This document shows positions 31,641 to 44,100 of a DNA stretch of 64,000 nt, in pieces; positions within the stretch are counted from its first letter, which is position 1; each line of letters begins with the position of its first letter. Under the pieces are notes generated by a model, which was given only the letters and a program-made list of their open reading frames with translations, ran no database searches and was not told the origin of the DNA. The position numbers were made by a program, and so were the translations under genes. The stretch is from Camellia lanceoleosa (Eukaryota > Streptophyta > Magnoliopsida > Ericales > Theaceae), in contig CM045758.1 in NCBI GenBank assembly GCA_025200525.1, forward strand, positions 165,442,261 through 165,506,260. Direction: 5' to 3'.

Positions 31641-32358
31641 AGGTATGTAGCATTATTAGAACAATAAATTATCATGTATAATTCCTATTTTTTATTATTT
31701 AAAAAAATAACACCAACCATCACGTTTAATAGAAACATAATGTTATCTCTATTTGATTTTAGTAAAAGTCGCTTCTTAACTATTTAAGTAAAAAAAAATT
31801 ATTTTAATTTGTTTAATTAATAATTGAAATAAATTTTTTTTAACATAATCCACCATATTTGGCAAGTATTAAAAAAGTCATTCATTTTCTTAATATTTTT
31901 ATCTTTTGTAAAAAAAATATTGGTATTAAAAAAATTTATTGTTCAAGTTCTTATAGTTTAGAAGGATATACCAATTTTTTTTTTTTAAATTTAAAACCAA
32001 AAAAAAAAAAAAAAAAACTTTTAATAGCAATTAATAATTTGAACGCGTTTATTTAATAACATATTATGTTTAGACCCATAATATTATGATACATGTGAAT
32101 ATTGATCTCATTCTACTTGTAGCAGCATAATTTAAAGAAGAATTTAAATTTAAAATTTTATTTTATAATTTAATAAAAGATGCATAAATTAAGAATATTG
32201 ATCTTATTCCAATTATGGTAATATAATTTAAGAAAAAATATAAATTTAAAATTTTATTTTAAGAATATAAAATTAATTTACAGACCAATCATATTGTGAC
32301 ACATATTAACAAAAATTAAACAAAACCAAAAAAATGAGAAAAAGAATTACAACTTTTA
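31641..32358. other. AT-rich spacer
   Basis: No gene was seen. A short local duplication is present: TTATGATACATGTGAATATTGATCTCATTC and TAAGAATATTGATCTTATTCC each lead into AATTTAAGA and AAATTTAAAATTTTATTTTA. Confidence 0.5.
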
Positions 32359-32600
32359 GGCTTCGTTTGGGAAGCCAAGTTTGGGGCTTTTTTTTGGCTA
32401 TTTTAGTCACAAAAAATAAAATAAGCTTTTTAGTCCAATAAGACAAAACATCACATCCAAACCATAATCATTACATTATTCCTCTCACAAAAAAGTCAAA
32501 AAAGTTAAAAATCCTTCCCAAATTAGACTTTTTAGTCTCAAGCTAAAATAATCAAAAAAATCAAAAAGTCAAAAAGCCAACCCACTTCCCAAACGAACCC
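32359..32600. mobile_element. Tourist-like MITE (PIF/Harbinger type), TSD TTA
   Basis: Terminal inverted repeats are GGCTTCGTTTGGGAAG and CTTCCCAAACGAACCC, flanked by TTA on both sides (32356-32358, 32601-32603). It is 242 bp, AT-rich and without coding capacity. The TTA duplication and the GG...CGTTTGG ends are typical of Tourist MITEs moved by PIF/Harbinger transposases. Confidence 0.9.
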
Positions 32601-32801
32601 TTAACCTTAATAAGATGACAATATTTTACAATTATAATAATATATAGATTTGGAATTGTAATTTTTGAAAATATTAGTGTCATCGTTCACACAATAAGAT
32701 CACAAAATTTCAACCACAATTTAAAAATTATTTAGATAATTGTTTGAAATTAATTTTACCATTATACAAGAAAGCATTAGAACAGAGGGTTATAACTTAT
32801 G

Positions 32802-32920
32802 GCTTCGTTTGGGAAGCAAAAGTTGGGGGTTTTTTTTGGCTATTTTAGCCACTTCACATTTAACTCATAATTATTACATAATAGCCAAAAAAAGTCAAAA
32901 AGTTAAAAAGTCATTTAATA
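32802..32920. mobile_element. truncated Tourist-like MITE
   Basis: It starts GGCTTCGTTTGGGAAGC and follows the 32359 copy through TTTTTTTTGGCTATTTTAG, then loses the centre and the right terminal repeat near AAAAAGTCATTT. Confidence 0.75.
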
Positions 32921-33544
32921 TGATAACTTTGTCTATTTTAAGAATCATGATTGAACTGTATATTAAAAAAATTAAACCAAATTGCGCGATTTAATTTAGA
33001 TTGGACTTGTTTACAATTTTTTTTCAATTTTTTTTGCCCAATTCTAGCTTGGCTTATAGAAATTTGCAAAATCATTTTAAGTTACATCAATTATAAATAG
33101 AAGTTAGGCTAGGGATGTGCAACGCTATAAATATATAATGCTTGGTAGAAAATATAATGAATAGTTGGAATTGAACTTAATAATGGTAGATTCATGTTTA
33201 AAAATAAATCTCAATACATTTTCTATGATTCATTCTTTATTTTTAGTTTGTGTTCTTATCATTAATATATTGAAGAATATGTTGAGTTGAATATTATTCA
33301 ATATCTATTTTTTTATTGTACCGTTCTGGGGAAATTCTATAATATTTGCCATAAAAATAAGTGTATAAAATATATAACAAAAAATTGCATATGATACACA
33401 TTTTTAAGAGGATTGCAGGACTTGACAGTTTTATATTTTGGTAATAATCTTATTAGATTCTAAGTTATTAGTGAATCAAATTTAAAATAATGTTATATAT
33501 TATTGTTGGCTATATATTTTATATAAGTCAATTGCAGTTCAACG
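32921..33544. other. AT-rich spacer
   Basis: No gene or repeat was recognised. Confidence 0.5.
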
Positions 33545-34250
33545 TGTGGTAGAATAAGGGCAATACGGGAAGACTATTCAAATCTTCGATCGTGATCGTA
33601 CACGTAACAGTTAGTATTGGTTCTTACAAGATCTGTGTAGCACTGGATCAGTAAAGAGATACAAAGTGATGTGGCTTCAACGGTTACTCACATTTAAATT
33701 CAAAATCAAGAGGGAAGCCTAACTGCAGGTAATGACATAGTAGAGTTAACTATAAGACAACATGATCAGCGATCATAGAGAAGCAATTCGACGGTTAGAA
33801 GTGTAGTTCGATGGTTATTCTTGAGAAGTATAAATAGCAGAGAAGACCCCAGAAAAGCCCCAGACTCAGATCCAAAAATCCAGTTTTATCTACTTTATTT
33901 CCTTTCCTGTTCTTTGTATTTTTGTACTTTAAAATTCCAACACTACATTTCGTTCATAAGAGTAGTTTCAAGTAGATTGTTGCTGTAAACCTCTACGAGG
34001 CTGAATTGGATCATTGTAAGTCTTTCGTTTTAATTAATGAAATACCGCAATTGTTCTTCATTTAATCGTTGTTTGCTTAATTCTCCTAAACAAAGCCACC
34101 AGTAAAAGTCCTCTTCATTGAGGCTGAAAGAACTAAAACACAATCGTCTGATAATTGGTTGGCAATTAACATTCTGTAAAGTCTGATTGATCCTTACTGG
34201 CACGCTTACAATTACAAAAATAACTTTCGAAAAGTCAAAAAAGCCAACAT
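33545..34250 (+). mobile_element. 5' LTR of the dual-RNase-H Tat element
   Basis: The approximate limits are TGTGGTAGAATAAGG (start) and GCCAACA (end), just before the primer-binding site. A TATA box (TATAAATAG, 33829-33837) followed by CAGAGAAGACCCC gives a promoter in the right place. The partner 3' LTR lies outside the window, so neither end can be confirmed. It is much shorter than the other Tat LTRs here and unrelated in sequence, which marks a separate family. Confidence 0.55.
33829..33837 (+). promoter_or_regulatory. LTR TATA box
   Basis: TATAAATAG followed by a GC-richer CAGAGAAGACCCC tract is a good plant TATA match inside the presumed LTR. Confidence 0.65.
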
Positions 34251-34257
34251 ATATTTT

Positions 34258-34274
34258 TGGCACGCCTAGTGGGA
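34258..34274 (+). promoter_or_regulatory. primer-binding site
   Basis: TGGCACGCCTAGTGGGA starts with the invariant TGG that pairs with the CCA end of a tRNA. It sits between the LTR and the gag ATG at 34284. The pattern TTGGCACGCC...GTGGGAC is common in Tat/Ogre elements. I do not assign the tRNA. Confidence 0.65.
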
Positions 34275-34283
34275 CTAATTGAA

Positions 34284-35842
34284 ATGGCTAGACGTAGGAG
34301 ATAAGGAGAAAATGAATGCTTGGAAGAAGGCGTGGAAGGAGAGATAGAAATGCCTAATCTAGAGGATAATATAATAATATATCCTGTGGAAACACCCATT
34401 TTATCAGAACCTATGGTCGAACAGACCAGCACTTCGGAAAAAGTACCACATGTTCATAATATTGGACGAGGCCAAATAATTGGACCATCCACTATTCCAT
34501 CTACTCAGCCAATGAATCCATGTGGTGGCCTAGTAGATGTCATGGGACAGCAGTTAATGAACACAATGGAAAAGTAGGCAACATCCTTTTTGGATCGAAT
34601 GAATACCCACCAACCAACAAATGCAAGGCATATAGAGGAAAATTCAAATGTCCCTCAGTAAAGATTGGCTAGAGATAAACAGCTTATGTAGAGTAATGGG
34701 CATACTAATGGTCAAACTAGTAACCAAAACCATGAAAGACCACCACCTCAGTCTTGGTATGAGCCTCTTTCGAGGCCTATGGCAAATCAAAATGCTTCAT
34801 TACTTAATAGTGAAGCCATGCAAATTGGTGGATCTGGCCCAACACGGGATAATGGTGTAAGGATGGTCCCAAATCCTATGTTCGAAGCCATCCCTGGCAT
34901 GAGGGGGTTCATTAATCCTTTGTTTGAATTTATACCCGGGGGTTTGGAAGGTTTTCCTACAATTGGAAGAGACATAACACCTGTTCCAGCGCCTTTCGCA
35001 GGTCCTTTTGTAGGACAGGTTCAAAGGGGTCACCCATATCTCCAACAGCAGCCAGCACCACAGGAACAACCAGTTTCAAACATACCACCCTATGGACCAA
35101 GAGGACCCCAGACACAAGGTTGTCTATCGAATCCTGTGTTTGTTCCTCCGGTAGTGGTTCAACAAGTACAAAATATGGTCTCTAGGGACCAAATTGTTGA
35201 TATTATTAGAGAGATATGTGGACCAATGGCTCGGGGGGTTCAAACTCCTGTATACAGGAAGCCATATGCAGAATGGGTAGATAGGGTACATGAATACCCA
35301 AGGGGGTTTAGGATACTCGACTTCGCTTTTTTTTTTTATGGGAATGGAAACTAGTCAACGGTTGAACATATTGCTAGGTTCGTTGCTCAGTGTGGTGAAT
35401 TTACTAACAATGACTATATGAAGTTAAGATTGTTCCCAAACTCTTTAACTGGGGCAGCATTTGTATGGTATATTAACCTTACACCTGGCTCTATCCAAAC
35501 TTGGCAACAAATGAAAGAGGCATTTCATGCCTAATTCTTCCAAACAAAGCCAGAGGTTTCTATGGCAAACTTGGCAAGATTGAGTCAAAGGCCTGATGAG
35601 AAGGCTACCCAGTTTATTGCCAGATTTAAAAGAGCACGAAATAAATGTAGGATCATCTTACTAGAGCCTGAATTTGTGAGATTGGCTCAAAATAGTCTAG
35701 AGTTTAGGCTTCGAAAGAAGTTTGACTCAACTGAGTTTAGAGACTTAGTGGAATTAACCTATAAGGTGTCTAGGTATGAAGCATTACTAGAAGAAGAACA
35801 AGATCGAAGTAATGCATCATACAAGACGTATTATAGAGATCC
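34284..35842 (+). pseudogene. gag: gag of dual-RNase-H Tat element, part 1 (broken)
   Basis: A single frame is kept from ATG 34284 (MARRRR) to 35842 without any frameshift. It is interrupted by stops at 34302, 34575, near 34659 and 34686, at 35352 and at 35532. The N-terminal part is acidic and proline/glutamine-rich. The gag domain follows (EWVDRVHEYPRGF, MKLRLFPNSLTGAAFVWY, QFIARFKRARNKCR). At 35842 an antisense element interrupts it, and the sequence resumes at 44524 after the GATCC duplication, restoring YRDPNYEID. Confidence 0.9.
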
Positions 35843-36486
35843 TGTAACAAGCCCGCGAGGGACCTCGTGCTACAGTTCGGACTCGATTTGTGTCACGGTT
35901 CTTAATCTGAACCAAAGAGTCCAAATCCGGCAAATTGTTTTGAGAAAAATAGATTTTTTTTTTTAGAAAGAAGTGCCAAACATGGACTGCTTTACCAGAT
36001 ACAGAGTCGCCACCTAAATATTTTTTAATGGGGGAATTTAGAAAACCCTGACTCGGTGCTAAAGGCCACGTATCCGTCATCACCAAAGTTGCCTCGGCTC
36101 GGGAGCTTGGGTACGATTGGAGAAGGTCAGCTATGAGCACCCCCTCTCGCCCGATCCGTAGATCGGCCTCTACTAACCGTGATATCTTGTTTTGAAAACT
36201 TTATGTGTTCTTGTTCCGGTTATTAGCCTAGATTTACTATGTTATGCGCACAACAAATAAGTATAGACCAAATCGCCTATATTGGAACAAAACATTTCAT
36301 GTTTGTTTTTGAAAGATGGTTTGCTACTCGTAAGTAGGGTAAAATGCAGGTTTTGCCACCCTCGAGTGGGCTTTGGAAAAGATGGCTTTGCCACTATCTA
36401 GTGGGCTTAAAAACTCTCAGTTTTAATGCATTTATTCCAATTTAGGTAATTTGACCTTCATCCACAGGCATTCAAGCAGTTATATG
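35843..36486 (-). repeat. 3' LTR fragment of the antisense element
   Basis: It is colinear with 41107-41750 (same length, a handful of mismatches). At 36486 the match stops abruptly and 3' UTR sequence with the GAAAATTTTC block begins. That places a deletion breakpoint at 36486/36487 removing roughly 2.8 kb of LTR plus flanking UTR. Confidence 0.9.
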
Positions 36487-38265
36487 TGAGCACTGAAAAT
36501 TTTCCTTTTTTGGGTCCAAGAAATGGTCCAGTTTTAGAAAATATGAAATAATTTTCGAGAGGATTAGTCAACCTCAGTAAAAATTCTCAAAAACTATTTT
36601 TGCAAACGGCCAATGCTCAACGAGCACGGAACCTACTCTCGAGATGTACAACCTTGGACCCATAGCAATGGAAAATTGCCCATTGTTTGAACGGCACCGC
36701 AGTGTATTGAATGGCAATGGAAAGTTGCCCCTTGTCTAAATGGCATCGCAGCGCATTATAATCAGTCCTCGAAGTGATGATTACAACCGAACTCTCGGAT
36801 ACAGAGAAGGCAAAGATGATCAAAACCATTACATGGACACAATCAAATTGAAGTGTTTTACGGCTGGACTTCAGAATGAACTTGCCTACGTATCCCAAAG
36901 ATGAGAATCAAGCCTTACGTAGTTTGGGGTTAAGGTACACTCGGGTATTTAACCTCTCCTTTTGCGCTCTAACTTTTGCCAAGGCGCCCGTTGCAAGTTT
37001 TCGACCTTGCGAGCTATGTTTTTCTTTTCTTTTCAATTTTTTCATTTCTTTTCATTCTTTTTCTTCTTTTTGCTTTTTCTTCATTTTTTTCTTTTCTTTT
37101 TCTCCATTTCGTTTTTCTTTCATTCTTTGCATTTTTCTTTCTTTTTTTTGTTATTCTTTTTCTTGCTCTAAGTTTTGCCTGGGTCGCCCTTCCGGATTTT
37201 CGGCCCAGCGAGCCTCTCAAAGGGTAAAAGTGTAACAAGCCCATGCCAAATGGTTTTGAAATTGAAGCCTCTCTGTATCCAGGAGAATGGCTATTGTACT
37301 GATTTGCAGAAGAATCCATCACGGTTGCTTCACGAGCTTCTTCCGGTGCGATCTGATCTTCTTGATCTGACTTTGGTGCCTCTTGTTCGAGGGCTGCTTC
37401 AAATTGGGCCATACAAGCTTCACATCATGATTGACCTCTGAACATTCTGAATCTAAGTTCAAGGTTTGAAAGTAAGGGGTCGAGTCTCGAGGCTGAAAGC
37501 GATCCTAAGCTGCACAATCTCAAGAGCGATTCCATACGGGTCTTCGCAGGACGGCGCAAAAATATTTTTTAAAATTTTTTTAGAAAGCGACAAATCGCTC
37601 GTGCTGAAGAGAGTGTGGAGCCAATCTGGATCAAGCCAGGATCCTTCTCAGTATTCACATTAACAAGCATGATTTCATTCATTAAAAGGCTTAGCACGCC
37701 TCTCTTTCTCTCAGTTTGATCAAATTTTGCAAATCCCGAGGAATTCCTTCCTCTTTGTTTTCAACACAATGTTCAAAAAGTTTTGAAAAACTCAGGTCAT
37801 TACAATGACTTCAAGGCACAGAAAAGGCAAAGTTCTTAGTCAAATACTGTCATCTCATTTAGAATTTTTGGCACAACTGGCATACGGCAGAAGCAAACAC
37901 AAGAGTGTGAAAATCACCGTTGTTCCATTCAGATCTGTTAGTGCAACTGGCTCCAGGCAGAAACAGACTCAAAAAGAAAATGAAAAGACAAACACAAAAC
38001 GAGCAAGTGATGTCCGAGGTAACTCTCCCGAAATCACCCGACTCCAACAAAACAGGACTGACTCGATACAACAAGACAGACCCAACTGACTCAGTACAAA
38101 AAGAATAACTCTACACAACACAACAAGACTTACCCAATACCCAAGTCAGAAACTAGCATTTGCAAATGCTTAAACAAGTGCGTGCCATACGCCATATCTG
38201 GAGTAAATCGAGCACCATCCGTAGGTGGTTCATCCCCCGATCACATCACATTATTCCCCACAAGT
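36487..38265 (-). other. 3' UTR of the antisense element
   Basis: Non-coding. On the minus strand it holds, in order, the region after gag, the A-rich linker repeat (36960-37230), the TACGTAG box (36881-36926), repeats of the GGCAATGGAAAGTTGCC type (36650-36735) and the GAAAATTTTC block. All have counterparts at 60250-62170. The open frames over 36960-37412 arise from A-rich sequence. Confidence 0.8.
36881..36926 (-). promoter_or_regulatory. conserved 3' UTR box, copy 3
   Basis: On the minus strand AACTACGTAAGG, TTGATTC and GGGATACGTAGGCAAG have the same order and spacing as at 6321-6375 and 61681-61726. Confidence 0.6.
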
Positions 38266-40095
38266 TCACTGATCAAGTGCCGATAGACTTTGCTGAGTTG
38301 GTGCGACGATGACCTTATTGTCAATCAGATCTTGTATTTCATGGCGAAGACGGAAACAACCATCAGTGACATGGCCGACTTACTGATGAAAGGCACAGTA
38401 CTTGGCCGGATCATGGGACTGAGGAAGTCTATCTGGCAGTGGTGGCAGCTCCAAGGGTTTCAAATCCCCCTCTCTAATCAGGACCCTCAAGGCCGCTGAT
38501 AGAGACATGTACAGTGGTGCGAACACCCTCTGGCCTCGAGGTTGGTGTTTTGAGGTTTGTGGAGTTTTGCTGGCCACCTCAATATCCCACCGAAGGTGTT
38601 CATGGGGACCATTGCCTGCCCCTACCTTGTTCTTACCAGTCGCTTCCACTTTGTCAAGAGATTGGTCTTCTTCCAATGCAACCCGTCCCAAAGTTGGGGA
38701 GCCTTTAGATATGAACTCCCTGGTACGTGATGTGGTTGATGATGGGGCCAAAACCCCAAAGGCCGATTCGCCACGCTTCTCAAGATCTTCGATCATCTTC
38801 ATCAGCTCAGAAGTAGTGGGTTCATGGGTTTGAGATGATTGGGGTTCAGATGCACCCATCATGCATAAGTCCAGGCTCTCTGGGATAAACACATTAGGCT
38901 TGGGTAGATGGACTGGGGTGATGTATACGCTGGGGTCGTAAGGGATGACCAGTGTGTGGATTAGGTTGAGATGTGGATGAGGTACTTGGTCATTGGGGGC
39001 AGAAGGTGGAGCTATTGTCTAGTTGTCAATGAGATTTTGGATCTCATGACGAAGGCGGTAGCAACGGTTGGTGCCATGACCGCGCTGCTGATGGTATACA
39101 CAGTACTTGGAGGGGTTATGTTTGGCTGGGAGTGGGTCAGGCAGAGGTTGAGGATCGAGGGGTTTGAGATGCCTTCTTTCCATCAAGGCTTTTAGTGCGC
39201 TAGTCAAGCTCATATAGAGGGGGGTGAAAGTTCTGCCCTAAGCTCGGGCTGGGCCGACTGTTTGTAGGCTTGGATTGGCAAAAGGGTTGGTTGTGGCTAC
39301 TGTATTGATTTCGGTGGGTTTGGAAATAGCGTTACTACCAGCATTGGTACTCCCGGAAATCACCCTTCTTGTCGGTTCACTTGTTCTGGGAATGATCCCT
39401 GTGTTGAACGCATTCTCGACCTGAACCCTCAGTTCATGCAAACTCTTGAAAGTGAATAGCAGAGCGACTATCAACTTTTCCAACATATCATGCTCAAGGT
39501 TTCGCACCATCATCTGCACTTGATCCCTCTCGGAAGGCCGATCTGTCATCTGTGCTGCCTTTGCTCTCCACCTCGCAACAAATTCCACAAAAGGCTCTGT
39601 TGGGTTCTGGCGGGTTGCTTCAAGTTCCTACATGGTCATTTCAACTTGGGTGTTGTATGAATACTGATCGACAAAGGCCTCAGCCAGTTCTTCCCAGTTT
39701 TGCTTCACTTTGTCCTCCAACTTAGCGTACTAAGTGGCTGCTACACCTGACAGGATTTTTTCATACAGAGAGAGTTTCTGTGGCTTAGTCAGACCCATCG
39801 GCTTCAGGACATCCAAGAAAAGTCGGATATGTACCATTGGATCTCCAGACCCGTCGAAACGATCAATATATGGCATTTTGAATCTGTCTGGGAGCCGTAC
39901 GGCAGACTCAGTGTGCCCATCCTCAATGTCGGGAATGGAGTTAAGGCCCTGTGCCTTCTTGAATTGCTTCTCAAGGTACGCAATTTTCACCGATCGGATT
40001 GAGCTCATTAACATGAAAGGGTTGAAGCCTCTCAAGAGGGTCGCACCAGGTCCGAGCACCGAGCTTGAGTCAACCTTTCCCGAGGATTCGGACAC
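38266..40095 (-). pseudogene. gag: gag of antisense Tat element with duplicated zinc-like module (broken)
   Basis: One minus-strand frame runs from 40095 to TGA 38268-38266, about 610 codons. It is interrupted by TAG 39732-39730, TAG 39630-39628, TAG 39240-39238, TAG 39021-39019 and TAA 38382-38380. The gag core has SIPDIEDGHTESAVRLPDRF, DRFDGSGDPMVHIRLF and EFVARWRAKAAQ. A module with PLYMSL..AL, LKPLDPQPLPD and KYCVYHQQRGHGTNRCY...LRHEIQNLID occurs at about 39240-39022. It occurs again, clearly diverged, at about 38560-38290 (KYCAFHQ-VGHVTDGCF). Gag of the related element at 58819 shows only one. The frame ends directly at 3' UTR. The start may lie further upstream. Confidence 0.88.
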
Positions 40096-41106
40096 CGCAA
40101 ATCTTCAATGGCGGAAGTGGATCAAAGTTCTACTGGGTCCCAAAGTCGATGTGAGGCAGATGCCCAGATGGGCGCTGCGTTTAATATCGGTCTCACCGCA
40201 TGGCGCTTCCTCGATTTAACGCAGCTATCACGGCCACAAATTCTTCAACCTGTGCCATCACGGGTCTGGCGATGATGTGATCGGTGACTGTCGGATCGAT
40301 GAACCAATGAGCCTGTCTCGCCCTTTCTTTGCCTTACCATCGCGAAGGAAAAGCGGTTGCCCTTGAATTGAATCTCTGACCTAACAAAGTCTATCAGCAC
40401 TAGTCCAATGTACCCAGGGGATATCGGAGCCTTCTGAAGCTATGGTTCCAGGACTATCTAGCAAAAGAAAACAACAAAGATCTCAAATCAATTTCTATCG
40501 AACAGATATGAGCATAAGCGGAATGATCGTGCTCAATATCGATCATCGTTCCCCAAATATCTGTCCCAAAATTGATACCCTCAGGTAAAACTGATTCCCC
40601 AAATACTGGTGCCCACAGGCCTGATGCCCAAACTTACAAACTGATATATGCATTCCTGTAGAGATACACTCTAAAAGCACATAGCAAGTAAAGAGAGCCA
40701 AAACACCCCTATGTTGGGGTAGGGTTTCCCTGTCCTATTTTGTCAGGAGCTAGGGTTTCACTACACAAATGTTTCAAACAACCTAACATCGGGTAAGCAA
40801 CCTGTCCTAGTTCGGAATAGTCACTATGGATTTCGATATGCACTAGGTCGAATGGTCGAAAAGGGTGCCCCGGTAAAACCGGGGTTTGTGTTCCCATACT
40901 GTCAGAGCTCACAACCGGTCAGCCTTATGGTCATGTCTTGACAAGACAAGCCTCTAGCAAACCGTTCAGGAATGGCAGATGGAAAACACGGTGTTCTAGG
41001 CGCACCAATGCACATGCAATGCAAAGAAACACATAAGTGAAATCAAAACAGGGTATCACGAGTTCGAGTCAAGCTCTCTAAACTCCCCAGTGGAGTGGCC
41101 AGAAAC
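40096..41106 (-). other. leader of antisense element
   Basis: On the minus strand this begins at the end of the 5' LTR and matches the leader at 57995-58800 over long stretches (for example GAGAGCTTGACTCGAACTCG). It contains a CCCCGG...CCGGGG stem-loop at 40868-40884. No coding region was seen. Confidence 0.75.
40868..40884 (-). promoter_or_regulatory. leader stem-loop CCCCGGT/ACCGGGG
   Basis: A perfect 7-bp inverted repeat with a 3-base loop in the RNA leader. It is present unchanged in the leader of the other pol-less Tat element (58212-58228). It could be a dimerisation or packaging structure. Confidence 0.5.
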
Positions 41107-44100
41107 TGTAACAAGCCCGCGAGGGACCTCGTGCTACAGTTCGGACTCGATTTGTGTCACGGTTCTTAATCTGAACCAAAGAGTTCAAATTCGGCAAATC
41201 GTTTTGAGAAAAACAGATCTTTTTTTTTTTAGAAAGAAGTGCCAAACATGGACTGCTTTACCAGATACAGAGTCGCCACCTAAATATTTTTTAATGGGGG
41301 AATTTAGGAAACCCTGACTCGGTGCCAAAGGCCACGTGTCCGTCATCACCAAAGTTGCCTCGGCTCAGGAGCTTGGGTACGATTGGGGAAGGTCAACTAT
41401 GAGCACCCCCTCTCGCCCGATCCGAAGATCGGCCTCTACTAACTGTGATATCTTGTTTTGAAAACTTATGTGTTCTTGTTCCGGTTATTAGCCTAGATTT
41501 ACTATGTTATGCGCACAGCAAATAAGTATAGACCAAATCGCCTATATTGGAACAAAACATTTCATGTTTGTTTTTGAAAGATGGTTTGCTACTCGTAAGT
41601 AGGGTAAAATGCAGGTTTTGCCACCCTCGAGTGGGCTTTGGAAAAGATGGCTTTGCCACTATCTAGTGGGCTTAAAAACTCTCAGTTTTAATGCATTTAT
41701 TCCAATTTAGGTAATTTGACCTCCATCCACAGGCATTCAAGCAATTATATCACATAAGCAGCTAGCCTCATGGTAATCATGCTACTATGGCAACATTCAC
41801 ACGCATGCGATATGCTAAAGCATAAAAGTTTACCTAGTACTCCGTGCCAAAACAGAAACTAGTTAGTAATCATGCACGATCCTAGTTCATGTTTAAAATG
41901 GCTAATGCAACGCATGCAAAGATGCAATCTAAACAGGCTCTGCTATCCTAAACATGGCACGTGAAATGCTACAACTAACACGTATTCAATTTGGAATTGA
42001 AATACAAATGCAGTTAGAATGATGTGCCGAGCCCGGTGCATGCAATATTGGTGAATGATGCATGCATGCATAGCATAAGATATGCTAAAGTAAACATGCC
42101 CTAATACTAACCATCAAAGCAGGTAAGTAAAATGGAGAAAGAAGTAGGGGTTGGAAGACATACACACACTCACCCACACTTATTACAAATTTGCCCTCGC
42201 TCGGAGGGACCCAAAGAATAATACAATTCGAATAATAAATTAACTATCCTAGCTAATTAATTATTACAGACCAACTAAATTAATTAAGCAAATTAATTTA
42301 ATCTAAGAAAGCAATAAACAATGACCTGGGAGAGGGCTCGATGCATCTTGCGCCGGTTTCGCCGAAAATCCACTGTCATGCTCAAGGTGCCTCTGTTTTC
42401 CCTGCTCTGCTCCTCTGATGACTGCCAAAGTGTCAGGGTTTGCTCTATGGATTCCAGGGGACACCACCGGTTGAAGGAGAACACCACCGGCCATGTTTAA
42501 TGGTTACCGGCCACAAACTTGATCCATTGGCCAACAATGGTGGCCGGTCGGCACTAAATGTGGCCGGTCGGACAAAAGTTCCTGCAGAATCTGGTCTGAC
42601 AGCAGCAGAGGGCAACACTTGGCATGGCAATGCATTTCAAGCAATGTATGCACCAATCATATCCCTTATCATGTTTGTGACACAAAGGGACATGAGCCTC
42701 GATTCTCAGACCACCAATCACGCATTTCCATGCATGATGGCCCAAAGAATCAAGTATGCAATTTCAATTTCAAATGAAATGCAAACCAAATAAACACACA
42801 AGGAGGCCTAACCTCTATCATACTCATTTCAAGAGGTCTAGCATGCATGCTTATGCAATGCAACCCTAAGCATGTTGGCTAGCATACAACATGGAAATGT
42901 AAAGAAGCATACAAGTCATGCAAGGCATGAGACAATGCAACCAACAAGCATGCAAGGTACAATGTAGGTGTTTGAGCATGCAAGCAAGCATGTGACTTCA
43001 TTCAATCATGCAAGTTTAAACATGCAACAACTCACCAATATGCTACAATATACAAGGAGCATATGCAACAAGCACAGAGATGGACTTAAACATGATTTAG
43101 GCAGCCTTAACTAGGCCTAAAACAGTGGCCAAAAGCTCAAGAAATGAGACCAAACACACATGCCAGAATGTATATGTTAATGAGCCAACACTTAAGCAAG
43201 CAGAGGCAACTTTCAAGCACACTTAAAAAAAGGCTAAGCATGGACTAATAACATGCAATATAAGCTATGAAATCATGTTAAGATGGTGCCAAACCAAGCA
43301 AACAAGACAGGCTAAACATGCAACAGTGGTCCAAAACTTAAGGCTAACAAGCCAAAATGCAAAAGAACTATACAATGGGAGCCTTGGTCGACCAAGATAG
43401 CCAAGGACAGAGCTTAAACAATGCAAAACAAGTACAAAAGCTTCACAAAGCTAGGCCTAATACATGCTTGAATAAGGGTTAAAACCTAGATGCACCTTAA
43501 GGTAACAAAATGGCATTACAAGGCATGTATGCTAAGCGAGCATGGTGTACCAAGACCAACTAAAAACAGAGGCATATTATGACATAATAAGCACAAAAAA
43601 TCAGCTAAGGCATGGCCAACACACACGTAGACATGGTGCTCCCTCAAGAGGCAAAAATGGTCCTTTTCAAGGACAACAAGGAGAGGGGGTGGCCCTCTCC
43701 TTCCTAGGACCTCAAGGCACCATCCTCACCTCTGAAATCCCTCAAGATTTCAGTGGTGAGGAGGCCCAAACACTATGGTCCCGGAGCTCACACAAAATAG
43801 CACAAAATAAGGGCCAAACAAGGCTTAAGAGGGGTCAAACAACCTCAAAGCTCGAAACACTCTTAACAAATTATTTAGAGGCCTTAAAAACAGAAATTTT
43901 ATGTGTTATATGCAAAGCCAACAAATAGCTGCAAGATAGGTAGAAAAGCTTTGCAAAAATGGGAAATAAAGGGACAAGCTTCTTACCCTTGAAGACCCTC
44001 TTCAACAATGGAGCTCCAGCAGTTTCTTTAGGTTGAAACCAGCTCCAAAACTCTAAAAACAACCCTCAAGGGCCTCAGCTCCAAGAGATGGTGTGATGGT

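Noticed and set aside
36960..37412. Phe/Ser-rich plus-strand and Lys/Arg-rich minus-strand frames
   Set aside because: They are translations of the A-rich linker repeat. The same block in two other elements is not an open frame of the same protein.
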